Translations under genes and position numbers: made by a program
DNA from: Burkholderiales bacterium
Lineage (GTDB): Bacteria; Pseudomonadota; Gammaproteobacteria; Burkholderiales; Burkholderiaceae_D
Reading direction: 5' to 3'
NCBI GenBank assembly: GCA_016200895.1
Contig: JACQDX010000087.1
Location: 1 to 49,473, forward strand
Length of the DNA: 49,473 bases
Part shown: one piece after another, positions 25,441-32,887 of the stretch
Layout: each line of letters opens with the position of its first letter
Position numbering within the stretch: position 1 is the stretch's first letter
The notes under the pieces: model-generated
The model's database searches: none
Told to the model about the DNA's origin: nothing
Seen by the model: only the letters and a program-made list of their open reading frames with translations

Positions 25441-26298
25441 TTATATCGTCGCCAAGTGTGCTTGCAACACAGAACGCAAAGTCGCCGTTGGCCGCTGGAT
25501 CAGCTTGCCGAGCTGACCACTGCCGTCATACAAACCGCCTTGCGCAGCACCTGTATCTGACTGCGCCAGGATATAGGCAAAGCCTTCTGGCAAACCAAAT
25601 GAGACGAGCAAGTCTTTATATTCAGTCTCGGTATGATTCACATAGGTGACTGGCTTACCCGATAGCTCCGACAAGGTAGCTGCCAATTCACTGAGGGTAA
25701 ATGCCTGGTCACCAGCAAGTTCATAGATTTTACATGCCTGATCATTTCCCGTCAGTGCCGCTGCGGCAGCCGCTGCAAAATCAGCGCGCGAAGCTGCCGA
25801 GAATTTACCTTCGCCTGCGGCTCCAAATATCTTGCCAGTTTGCAGCGCAGTGCCTACTGCAGAAAAATAGTTCTCTATGTACCAGGCATTGCGCAGGAAA
25901 ACAAAAGGCAGGCCGCTGTCGCGTATCAGTTGTTCTGTCGCTATATGCTCCTGGGCCAGTAATAGTGGTGAAGTATGTGCATGCAGGATGCTGGTGTAGG
26001 CAATTAATTCCACTCCCGTTTTTTTTGCAGCCTGAACCACATTTTTGTGTTGTTCCAGCCTTTGACCGACTTCACTGGAAGAAACCAGCAAGAGTTTTTT
26101 CACACCTTGCAAGGCAGCAGCCAATGTCCCTGGTTGGCTGTAATCCCCCTGGCGAACCTGCACACCGCTGGCACGCAAATCCTCAACCTTGCTAACATCC
26201 CTAACGATGGCAACGACCTGATTAGCCGGGACGGTGCCCAGCAAAGCCTGTATCACCAGACGCCCCAATTGTCCACTTGCACCTGTAACTGCGATCAT
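25441..26298 (-). CDS. NmrA-type NAD(P)H:quinone oxidoreductase (QorB-like)
   Basis: AGGAG precedes the ATG at 26296-26298, giving 285 residues, the length of Escherichia coli QorB (YtfG). It has the Rossmann motif MIAVTGASGQLGRLVIQALL at the N-terminus, VAIVRDVSK, VRQGDYSQPGTLAAALQGV, LLLVSSS, then AYTSILHA and LRNAWYIENY, all typical of the NmrA/QorB group. It reduces quinones with NADPH, protecting against redox stress. It is read in the same direction as the SnoaL-like gene (88 nt gap) and away from an HxlR gene, the arrangement of ytfG-ytfH in enterobacteria. Confidence 0.85.
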   Translation of the reverse strand: MIAVTGASGQLGRLVIQALLGTVPANQVVAIVRDVSKVEDLRASGVQVRQGDYSQPGTLAAALQGVKKLLLVSSSEVGQRLEQHKNVVQAAKKTGVELIAYTSILHAHTSPLLLAQEHIATEQLIRDSGLPFVFLRNAWYIENYFSAVGTALQTGKIFGAAGEGKFSAASRADFAAAAAAALTGNDQACKIYELAGDQAFTLSELAATLSELSGKPVTYVNHTETEYKDLLVSFGLPEGFAYILAQSDTGAAQGGLYDGSGQLGKLIQRPTATLRSVLQAHLATI

Positions 26299-26385
26299 AT
26301 TTATTTCTCCTGTTAAATCAAATTCATCAACATTCATTAATATCTATCAATTTTTAAGTGCAGAATCCCAATGTTCATCTGCCTT

Positions 26386-26880
26386 TCAATCCACTATCCG
26401 CCAGGTATCAAACCATGTGGTGATGTATAAAAGCTGCTTGGTGGTCTTATCCCTGACTGGCAAGGGATACATGACCGTTACCAGGTCACCTTCGGCAATG
26501 ACAGCAACAATCGGTTTTGTCATTTTTTCCGGTATAGGTTTGGCCTGAATTTTTCTTACTTCGACAAAATACTTCACTACGCCATCAAGGCTGGACGCCG
26601 CATTCGGGTTGTGCTGTATGTAGCGTTTGGACAGGTACTTGTCTGCCAGCTCCCAATGACCAGCCTCCAGCAAGTCTTTCACGATGTGATAGACCACCTG
26701 CTTGTTGGCATGCAGCTTGGGATCAATGCTGCTGAACAGCGCATCAGGATTATCAACCCCGATAACCGGTTCCTGGGCGTAGCTGTAGGGTGTGAAGGTA
26801 ATGGACAGTGTAGCTAGCGCAAGTGCCATCATTGCTCCCAAAACCGCGTTTTTCTTGAATCTGTTTATCTGTTTTTTCAT
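26386..26880 (-). CDS. Secreted SnoaL/NTF2-like protein
   Basis: The 164-residue protein has a signal peptide (MKKQINRFKKNAVLGAMMALALATLSI..., cleavage about 36, SYA). The mature part has an NTF2/SnoaL pattern: helix (KQVVYHIVKDLLEAGHWELADKYL), SKRYIQHNP, DGVVKYF, then the strand series PIVAVIAEGDLVTVMYP and YITTWFDTWRIVD. Members are small ligand-binding or isomerase folds. No catalytic residues can be assigned. It probably forms an operon with the QorB-like gene behind it; both are divergent from the HxlR regulator. Confidence 0.8.
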   Translation of the reverse strand: MKKQINRFKKNAVLGAMMALALATLSITFTPYSYAQEPVIGVDNPDALFSSIDPKLHANKQVVYHIVKDLLEAGHWELADKYLSKRYIQHNPNAASSLDGVVKYFVEVRKIQAKPIPEKMTKPIVAVIAEGDLVTVMYPLPVRDKTTKQLLYITTWFDTWRIVD

Positions 26881-26930
26881 GACAAAGTTTCTCCTTGCTT
26901 CGATATACTTGTATTAGCGATCGAACCAAG

Positions 26931-26945
26931 GTCTATAATAGAGAC
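26931..26945. promoter_or_regulatory. Candidate HxlR operator over a TATAAT box
   Basis: The 15-bp near-palindrome GTCTATAATAGAGAC (six of seven pairs match) lies in the 97-nt region between the divergent genes and contains TATAAT (26934-26939). HxlR regulators bind such dyads in shared promoter regions. An extended copy of the half-site is not visible. Confidence 0.45.
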
Positions 26946-26977
26946 TATGTCTAAAAATTGTAAGGAGGCAGTTTTTT

Positions 26978-27385
26978 GTGCCAAGGTTACCCAAAGTGAA
27001 CCCGTCTAAAGCAGTGGGAATGGCATCAGATTTTGATCCTGCCATGTGCCCGGTCAGGAATGTGCTCGACCATATCAGCACCAAATGGACGCCGCTGATC
27101 TTGCTGACGCTGCAAGCTGGCCCCCTACGCTTCAGCCAATTGCATAAGCAGGTGCCTGACATATCCAAGCGCATGCTCACGCAGTCTTTGCGCGATCTGG
27201 AAAGGGATGGTTTATTGAGCCGGAAAGTGTTTCCAACCAAACCACCCAGCGTGGAATATGAACTGACACCGCTCGGTGCCTCGGTCATGGTACCTATGAG
27301 TGCACTGGTAAGTTGGGCAGAAAAGAATTTTGAGAAAATTAAATTATCGAGGCAGACTTTTGACCAGGACAATGGCTCTGCGTGA
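26978..27385 (+). CDS. HxlR family transcriptional regulator
   Basis: It starts at a GTG (26978) with a strong AAGGAGG 9 nt upstream. The 135-residue winged helix-turn-helix protein has the HxlR hallmark Cys in [23 protein letters not shown] (about residues 23-45), then [51 protein letters not shown]. The conserved N-terminal Cys is often redox or electrophile sensing, as in the QorR/YodB groups that control quinone reductases. This fits its divergence from the QorB-like gene. Confidence 0.95.
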   Translation: MPRLPKVNPSKAVGMASDFDPAMCPVRNVLDHISTKWTPLILLTLQAGPLRFSQLHKQVPDISKRMLTQSLRDLERDGLLSRKVFPTKPPSVEYELTPLGASVMVPMSALVSWAEKNFEKIKLSRQTFDQDNGSA

Positions 27386-27415
27386 AGTTTGCATCCAATT
27401 AGCAGGAATTGTCGC

Positions 27416-27447
27416 CTTGTTTTTTTGTCTTGTTTTTTGTCTTGTCT
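27416..27447. repeat. Imperfect T-rich tandem repeat after the HxlR gene
   Basis: CTTGTTTTTTTGT and CTTGTTTTTTGT follow each other, then CTTGTC. It may assist transcript ending for the rightward HxlR gene, though no strong stem precedes it. Confidence 0.5.
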
Positions 27448-27459
27448 CGCACTTGATAT

Positions 27460-27801
27460 CTAAGCCTTATTGAGCTCACGCATACTATCGACACCCTCAT
27501 TCGACAGCCAAACCAGGGTATTCATATAGGTTTCAATACGATCAACCAACTCTGCTCTGGGTCCATTTTTCCATTCAGCGGAACCATAGAAGGCATCTTG
27601 CTCCGCTTCCAATGCTGCACGACTGGCATAGGAGCGTATCATGTAATATGTCGCTTCTTCATGATCCGAATGTCCATACGCAACTACATCCATGTTCCGG
27701 CTTTTCAGCATAGGTACTGCCAGCGTATGCACGGCATGATGGAAGGTATCTTCAGTGCCGGGTTTGAGACGATAAGTGCGGATTTCAACTAAGCGGGCCA
27801 T
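27460..27801 (-). CDS. NIPSNAP family protein
   Basis: The 113-residue protein starts MARLVEIRTYRLKPGT, the typical NIPSNAP opening, and continues with an alpha/beta dimeric-barrel pattern (LAVPMLKSRNMDVVAYGHSDHEEATYYMIRSYASRAALEAEQDAFYGSAEWKNGPR). Such small ferredoxin-like folds are of unknown function in bacteria, sometimes linked to monooxygenase-type chemistry. It stands alone; its ribosome-binding site is weak. Confidence 0.8.
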   Translation of the reverse strand: MARLVEIRTYRLKPGTEDTFHHAVHTLAVPMLKSRNMDVVAYGHSDHEEATYYMIRSYASRAALEAEQDAFYGSAEWKNGPRAELVDRIETYMNTLVWLSNEGVDSMRELNKA

Positions 27802-27903
27802 AGTTTTTTCTGTCAGAGTTCACGGAACAACGGACATGCTAGCATACCTGTTAAATTTCCACATTCCAACCCGCATTCAGGATGCTGCAATGGCATGAGC
27901 ATG

Positions 27904-28740
27904 CTAGCGATGACGTCTGTGCCTTCTACCTATCTTCGCCTTGATTTCTTCTTTATAGCCCAGTAATTTCCCTATATTCAAGGCATCCGTCCAGCGTGCC
28001 GAACCTGCTCTGGCATTTAATAAAATCATGGTGGCTTTTTTACCGGCCAATTTCACACGCATGATGAGGCAGGCACCGGCTTCGTTAGTAAATCCGGTTT
28101 TGGAGAGCAGGATGTCCCAGCCTTTTTTACCGATCAGGCGATTAGTGTTATGGAATTCACGGCTGAGGCCCTTCTTCAGGGTGACACTGTCTTCACTGTC
28201 CGTTGTAATGTCGGCAATTTCTGGGTAGCGCGATGCTGCTTGCGCCATCTTCACCAGGTCAGCGGCGGTCGAAGTATTTTCTGGTGATAAACCTGTGGCT
28301 TCACGAATGAAGGTATGGCTCATATCGAGTGCAATCAGCTTGGATTTTACAGCTGTCAGGAATGCCCCATTGCCGCCGGGATAAGTACGCGCCAGCGATG
28401 CAGCTGCGCGGTTATCGGAAGACATCAGCGCCAGTTGCAAGGCTTCCCGGCGGGTCAGGCTTGAGCCTACCGGGACATGAGAGCGGCTATGCTTGAGCTG
28501 GTCTTTATCCTCTTCTTCTATGGAGATTTTTTCATCCATATTCGCTTTGCTGTCGAGCAGCACCATGGCTGTCATGAGCTTGGTCAGCGAGGCAATGGGT
28601 ACCACCACATCAGCATTTTTTTCCAGCAAAACCTGCCCGTTACGCTCATCAACAACGATGGCATTCTGAGCACTCAATTGCATGGCAGACAGGCTACCAC
28701 AGTACAACATCAGGACAACTAACAACTTGGGCTTCAACAT
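27904..28740 (-). CDS. pbpG: D-alanyl-D-alanine endopeptidase (PBP7-type)
   Basis: The 278-residue periplasmic protein has a signal peptide (about residues 1-19) and the three penicillin-binding motifs: SLTK (S51, K54), SDN (S108-N110) and KTG (K214-G216, in SKTGFTNEAGACLIM). Its short length without a C-terminal amphipathic anchor, and the motif surroundings (NAIVVDERNGQVLLEKN), fit PBP7, which cuts the D-Ala-meso-DAP cross-links of peptidoglycan. The C-terminus is Arg/Lys/His-rich (IGRRHRRHR), probably for binding wall or membrane charges. Confidence 0.9.
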   Translation of the reverse strand: MLKPKLLVVLMLYCGSLSAMQLSAQNAIVVDERNGQVLLEKNADVVVPIASLTKLMTAMVLLDSKANMDEKISIEEEDKDQLKHSRSHVPVGSSLTRREALQLALMSSDNRAAASLARTYPGGNGAFLTAVKSKLIALDMSHTFIREATGLSPENTSTAADLVKMAQAASRYPEIADITTDSEDSVTLKKGLSREFHNTNRLIGKKGWDILLSKTGFTNEAGACLIMRVKLAGKKATMILLNARAGSARWTDALNIGKLLGYKEEIKAKIGRRHRRHR

Positions 28741-28781
28741 CTGGGCACATCGATTCTGTCACGGGATTAAACAAATAAGGC

Positions 28782-28837
28782 TGACGCAAAATTGCTAAGG
28801 TGATGACATAGCAGCAGATTCTAACAATTTTGCGTCA
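28782..28837. repeat. 13-bp perfect inverted repeat with 30-nt loop
   Basis: TGACGCAAAATTG (28782-28794) is matched by CAATTTTGCGTCA (28825-28837) between the Pal-like and PBP7 genes. It may end the Pal-like transcript or be an operator for pbpG; on the minus strand the following bases are only moderately T-rich. Confidence 0.6.
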
Positions 28838-28918
28838 ACATTACAGAGAAAAACCAGCTTGCAAACAGGCGGTAAATTTTGCTCGCTGCATGCAAACCGG
28901 TTTTCTTGCTGCTGAAAA

Positions 28919-29449
28919 TTACTTGCCAGAGTAGAGGATATCGGCACGGCGGTTTTCTGCCCATGCAGCTTCATCGCTACCTGTGGCTTTTGGTTTTTCT
29001 TTACCCAGAGAGACTGCTTCCATTTGCGCTTCTGGCACGCCCAACAGGGACAATGATTTACGCACGGCTTCTGCGCGTTTCTGGCCCAGAGCCAGGTTGT
29101 ATTCGCGACCGCCACGTTCATCGGTATTACCCTGAATCAGAATTTTCTTGCCCTTGTTAACACTCAGATTCTTTGCATTGGAATTGACCACTGGTGCGAA
29201 TTCGGACTTGACGACGTATTGATCAAAGTCGAAATAAACGCTACGATTAGCGGTTTCATTAAAATCATTCTTGCCGGTTGTATCTACCCCAATTACCGTC
29301 GTTCCATCTTTGCCTTTACCATCATTAGGAATAACAACAACTGGATCTTTCTTGGCTTCTGGCGTTTTGATTGGTGTACTGCAAGCTGCCAATAAAACTG
29401 CTACTGCTACCAGACCGCCGGCGCTTTTGATTGTGTTGATTGCACGCAT
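28919..29449 (-). CDS. Pal-like OmpA-family lipoprotein
   Basis: GAGGG before the ATG at 29447-29449 selects a 176-residue product. It has a lipoprotein signal peptide (MRAINTIKSAGGLVAVAVLLAAC, lipobox LAAC, lipidated Cys about residue 23), a short linker, and an OmpA C-terminal peptidoglycan-binding domain (RSVYFDFDQYVVKSEF, ILIQGNTDERGGREYNLALGQKRAEAVRKSL, RRADILY). The domain is extremely close to Pal of related bacteria. However, tolB and the other tol genes are not next to it, so it could be the main Pal relocated or a paralogue. It anchors the outer membrane to the wall. Confidence 0.85.
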   Translation of the reverse strand: MRAINTIKSAGGLVAVAVLLAACSTPIKTPEAKKDPVVVIPNDGKGKDGTTVIGVDTTGKNDFNETANRSVYFDFDQYVVKSEFAPVVNSNAKNLSVNKGKKILIQGNTDERGGREYNLALGQKRAEAVRKSLSLLGVPEAQMEAVSLGKEKPKATGSDEAAWAENRRADILYSGK

Positions 29450-29619
29450 GTAAATACCCTCTAAATTTTTAATTGGTCGATTCAAACCTGGTGCATAAGC
29501 GAGACGCTACCAGGTAGTATGAAGCAACGCCATCTTGCCTCAGGAAACTTAGGCGAATCTTAAAAAACTGCATCACCACCAATTAAACAAGGGATTTTGT
29601 CAAAAATATGAGCGTTTTT

Positions 29620-30945
29620 TCAGCCTGGCAGGCTATGTGAAGCCGGAAACAGGATAATTACCTCAAGCCCACCCAAGGCGGCATCCGCCAGGCTGATACT
29701 GGCATGATGACGGTCAGCAATCGCCTTGGCAATGGCCAGACCCAGTCCACTACCGCTTTTATTCGTACCGGCGACGCGATAAAAACGGTCAAAGATACGC
29801 TCATGTTCTTCTGGCGCTATACCATCGCCAGTGTCCTGTATGCCAAGCCGTAAGCCATCTTTGTCACGACTGAGACTGACCTGTACCCTGCCCTCGTCCT
29901 GTATATAGCGCACGGCATTGTCAAGCAGGTTGCGTATCATGATGCGCAGGCTTTCGCTATCACCTTGCAGTTCAAGCAGCTCAGGCATTTCTGCATTGAT
30001 GATGATTTTCCTGGATTGCGCAAAGGGCATGACATCGCTGACAGCCTGCTCTATGCAGGTGTTGAGTATGATGCGCTGAAAGCTCAGGCTGACTTGTGAA
30101 GTCGGGTCTTGCCTGGCCAGCGCCAACAATTGTTCAACCAGTCGTGAAGCCCTGTCGACACCGCCGAGCAAGCGATGGATGGCTTGCTCATGGCTGTTTT
30201 CATCCTTGACTCTGCCCAAATTTTGCACTTGCAGGCGCAAGGCGGTAATAGGTGACCTAAGTTCATGCGCGGCATCTGCGACAAAACGCTGTTGTGACTG
30301 TATCGCCAGACCCATACGACTCAGCAGCGAATTCAGCTCAGTCACCAGCAAGGACACTTCTTTGGGTACCCCGTCTGATGATACCGGATCAGTGGAATTT
30401 GCATTGCGGTTGGCCAGCTCACTGCCTATACGGTTAAGGGGTGCCAGCACAGAATTGATGCCCCACCAGACCGCGCAAAACAGGAGCAGGGACACCGGTA
30501 TCACCGGCCACAGGGTGCTCAGTGCAAAAGATATGGCACGGTCCCTGCGTGAACCCATTTTTTGCGCGACCTGGATGACGCGCTTGTTTTCTTCTGCGGC
30601 GTACACGCGCCAGTCGCCGTTTTCCAGCGTCACTGTTGAATAACCAAGAGCAGCTTGCTTGGGCAGGCTGCGGTGCTGACGTGACTGGTAAACCCTGGCA
30701 CCGTCTTCTGACCAGACTTGCACGACAAAATCAAAATCATCAATCTCTGTACCTGGCAGATTATGCCAATCGACCTGGTCAAAATCACCGTCCTGCAAGG
30801 CCAGTGCCATTTGCTGCATATGGTAGTCAAACAGTTTGTTGGCTTCACCAATGGCTGCATGCAACGAGCTGGCAAACTGCAAGGCTGCGGCCGCCAGAAT
30901 GGCGATACCAAACAAGAGCATCATTTGCAGTCGCAAAGACTTCAT
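29620..30945 (-). CDS. Sensor histidine kinase, QseC/TctE-like
   Basis: The 441-residue protein has two membrane helices (about residues 7-27 and 143-165) flanking a periplasmic sensor domain. A HAMP-like region follows, then the HisKA box FVADAAHELRSPITALRLQ with phospho-acceptor H227, an N-box NLLDNAVRYI, DTGDGI and GSGLGLAIA. Gene order and sequence style match the QseBC/TctDE/PmrAB group. Its start overlaps the end of the regulator gene by 4 nt. The ligand is unknown. Confidence 0.9.
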   Translation of the reverse strand: MKSLRLQMMLLFGIAILAAAALQFASSLHAAIGEANKLFDYHMQQMALALQDGDFDQVDWHNLPGTEIDDFDFVVQVWSEDGARVYQSRQHRSLPKQAALGYSTVTLENGDWRVYAAEENKRVIQVAQKMGSRRDRAISFALSTLWPVIPVSLLLFCAVWWGINSVLAPLNRIGSELANRNANSTDPVSSDGVPKEVSLLVTELNSLLSRMGLAIQSQQRFVADAAHELRSPITALRLQVQNLGRVKDENSHEQAIHRLLGGVDRASRLVEQLLALARQDPTSQVSLSFQRIILNTCIEQAVSDVMPFAQSRKIIINAEMPELLELQGDSESLRIMIRNLLDNAVRYIQDEGRVQVSLSRDKDGLRLGIQDTGDGIAPEEHERIFDRFYRVAGTNKSGSGLGLAIAKAIADRHHASISLADAALGGLEVIILFPASHSLPG

Positions 30946-31619
30946 GCGCTTTTCTCGACCACACTTTTTTCGACCATATAGCCGACGCCACGCACATTGA
31001 CGATGAATTTTTGTCCCAGCTTTTTCCGCAAGCCGTGGATATATACTTCAACTGCATTGCTTTCGATTTCCGAGGTGGCACCAAACAACTGGTCTTCCAG
31101 TCGGCTGCGCGAGAGTATGGCGCCGGGGCGTGCCACCAGGGCGTCGAGTATGGTCCATTCGCGGGATGAGAGTATGACCTGCTCTGCGCCGTTAAACACT
31201 TGCCGCGTGGTGGTATTGACGACCACCTCACCACACACATAAGAAGTGTCAGTACGGCCATGTGAGCGTCTTACCAGTGCGTGCATGCGGGCAATCAGCT
31301 CATCCAGATCAAAAGGCTTGACCAGGTAATCGTCTGCACCAGCGTGCAAGCCCCGTACCCTGTCTGGCACGGCATCACGCGCCGTCATGACCAGCACAGG
31401 CAAGGTATCGCCGCGCTTGCGCAGGGCTTTTAAAATTTCCATGCCGTCGCGCTGTGGCAGGCTCAAATCCAGCAATAACACATCGTAGCTATGGAACTGT
31501 AGCGCCGCCTCGGCGGCTTCGCCATTGCTGAGCCAGTCAACCAGATTGGCCTCGCTTTCCAGCGCGATCTGTATGTTTTCACCTATCATAGGATCGTCTT
31601 CGACGAGCAGGACTTTCAT
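30942..31619 (-). CDS. Response regulator, OmpR/QseB family
   Basis: The 225-residue protein has a receiver (ED pair at residues 7-9, phospho-acceptor D51 in LLLDLSLP, T and K switch residues in VMTARD and LVKPFDL) and a C-terminal winged helix (LSSREWTILDALVARPGAILSRSRLEDQLFG..., NAVEVYIHGLRKKLG, VRGVGYMVEK). It overlaps the kinase gene by 4 nt. The divergent operon starts 150 nt away across a long palindrome, so this regulator may control it (inference). Confidence 0.95.
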   Translation of the reverse strand: MKVLLVEDDPMIGENIQIALESEANLVDWLSNGEAAEAALQFHSYDVLLLDLSLPQRDGMEILKALRKRGDTLPVLVMTARDAVPDRVRGLHAGADDYLVKPFDLDELIARMHALVRRSHGRTDTSYVCGEVVVNTTTRQVFNGAEQVILSSREWTILDALVARPGAILSRSRLEDQLFGATSEIESNAVEVYIHGLRKKLGQKFIVNVRGVGYMVEKSVVEKSA

Positions 31620-31725
31620 GTTTTTTTATGTGATTGATGAGTGATATAGGATGCAGCGTGGATTGTACGTCATGGACAGCCCTGAAAGATATGCTGCAAA
31701 TCACTTGACAGGTTTCATCATTTGA

Positions 31726-31757
31726 TCTTTAATTTCTGTAACGACAGAAATTAAAGA
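31726..31757. promoter_or_regulatory. 14-bp perfect palindrome upstream of the DUF4166 operon (operator or 5' UTR hairpin)
   Basis: TCTTTAATTTCTGT (31726-31739) and ACAGAAATTAAAGA (31744-31757) are perfect complements around AACG. TTGACA at 31715-31720 lies just upstream; with a 16-bp spacer the -10 (TGTAAC, 31737-31742) would sit in the palindrome centre. It ends 15 nt before the ATG at 31773 and overlaps the AAAGGAAAA ribosome-binding area, so both DNA and RNA roles are possible. Confidence 0.7.
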
Positions 31758-31772
31758 AACAAAGGAAAATAC

Positions 31773-32243
31773 ATGATACAAAAACAATTTTCATTGCGCA
31801 TATGGCTGATACGTTGGCTGTATGCCGCAGCCTTCACCCACTTCATTATCGGCCTCCTGCTGCCCTGGATCAGCAGCATGGGCTTGGTAGAGGTCTATCA
31901 CCAACTCATAGAAAGCCATTTCTGGCCGCAAGCCGCACCTGACGCGGCGCGCAATATGCAAGTCTGGTGGATGAGCCTGTTTGGCCCTACCGTGCAAACT
32001 GTAGGCTTGTGGATGGGCGCATTAATTTATCTGGGCAACCAGCATCGCAGCCGCTTTGCCTGGCTGTGGCTGATGATAGGGATACTGTTATGGGCACCGC
32101 AAGACATGCTGATTTCCATGCAGGCGAATATGCTGATCAATGTCTGGATAGATGCATTCGCTGTGCTGAGCATGATCCCGCCCCTGTTCATCTTATGGAA
32201 AATGGATGCAAAGAATACCGAAAATACTGGAAGAAGCGTATGA
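31773..32243 (+). CDS. Small four-helix membrane protein, first gene of a three-gene operon
   Basis: I recognise no family. The 156-residue protein has about four membrane helices (residues 12-33, 66-88, 93-113, 120-142) with many Trp and Met (QVWWMSLFGPTVQTVGLWMGALIYL, WLWLMIGILLWAPQDML). AAGGA precedes the ATG. Its last 4 nt overlap the next gene's start (ATGA), a sign of tight translational coupling. It is probably an inner-membrane partner of the DUF4166 and epimerase-fusion proteins. Confidence 0.75.
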   Translation: MIQKQFSLRIWLIRWLYAAAFTHFIIGLLLPWISSMGLVEVYHQLIESHFWPQAAPDAARNMQVWWMSLFGPTVQTVGLWMGALIYLGNQHRSRFAWLWLMIGILLWAPQDMLISMQANMLINVWIDAFAVLSMIPPLFILWKMDAKNTENTGRSV

Positions 32244-32887
32244 ACCCAGATAGCAAACCCATCCCGTCCGAAGGCGAATTATTCAGGAAAATCCTGGGCA
32301 AGGAATGGCTGAAGCTACACCCGGATATCCAGGCCAGGTTTGCCAAGAATCCTGAGCCGGACAAGCCTTTGTACTACACTGGCTTGCTCAGTGAACTGAG
32401 TTGCTCAAGAGTTGGAAAACTACTGGGTCACCTGACCAAGCCCATGATAGCCGGGGCTTTGATCCCCTATACCGATCATGATTTTCCTGTCGATATCATG
32501 GTGTATTCCAAACCAGATTGCCCTTCGATTTTCAAGCAGAGGATATACCGTCTGCACAACAGGCCGCCGATACAATTCACATCGTATATGCAGGAAAGTG
32601 AAAAAGGTGAAGTGCTCGAATATGTAGGCATGGGCCTGGGTATGAAATTAATCTTGCACGTACATGAAGGCAATCTCTACTTCACCAGCGATGGCTATTT
32701 CTGGGATGTACTAGGCTACCGCATTCCCATACCCGGCATTTTCACGCCGGGCAAAACTTACCTATGCCATCGTAATGACAACCCTGAGCAATTCAATATC
32801 CGCATAGAAATCAAACACGCCTTGTTTGGCCGCACTTTTACCCAGGTCGGCGTTTTCAAGGAAATTCACCCTGAGGCTGCATCATGA
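32240..32887 (+). CDS. DUF4166 domain protein
   Basis: The ATG at 32240 overlaps the previous stop; a longer frame upstream overlaps the first gene out of phase with it and is not real. The 215-residue protein shows the DUF4166 pattern: LFRKILGKEWLKLHPDIQARFA, LLSELSCSRVGKLLGHLTKPMIAGALIPYTDHDFPVDIMVYS, the strand series FKQRIYRLHNRPPIQFTSYM, EYVGMGLGMKLILHVHEGNLYFTSDGYFWDV and RIPIPGIFTPGKT. Function is unknown; the domain often accompanies or is fused to Rossmann-fold oxidoreductases. It overlaps the next start by 4 nt. Confidence 0.85.
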   Translation: MNPDSKPIPSEGELFRKILGKEWLKLHPDIQARFAKNPEPDKPLYYTGLLSELSCSRVGKLLGHLTKPMIAGALIPYTDHDFPVDIMVYSKPDCPSIFKQRIYRLHNRPPIQFTSYMQESEKGEVLEYVGMGLGMKLILHVHEGNLYFTSDGYFWDVLGYRIPIPGIFTPGKTYLCHRNDNPEQFNIRIEIKHALFGRTFTQVGVFKEIHPEAAS

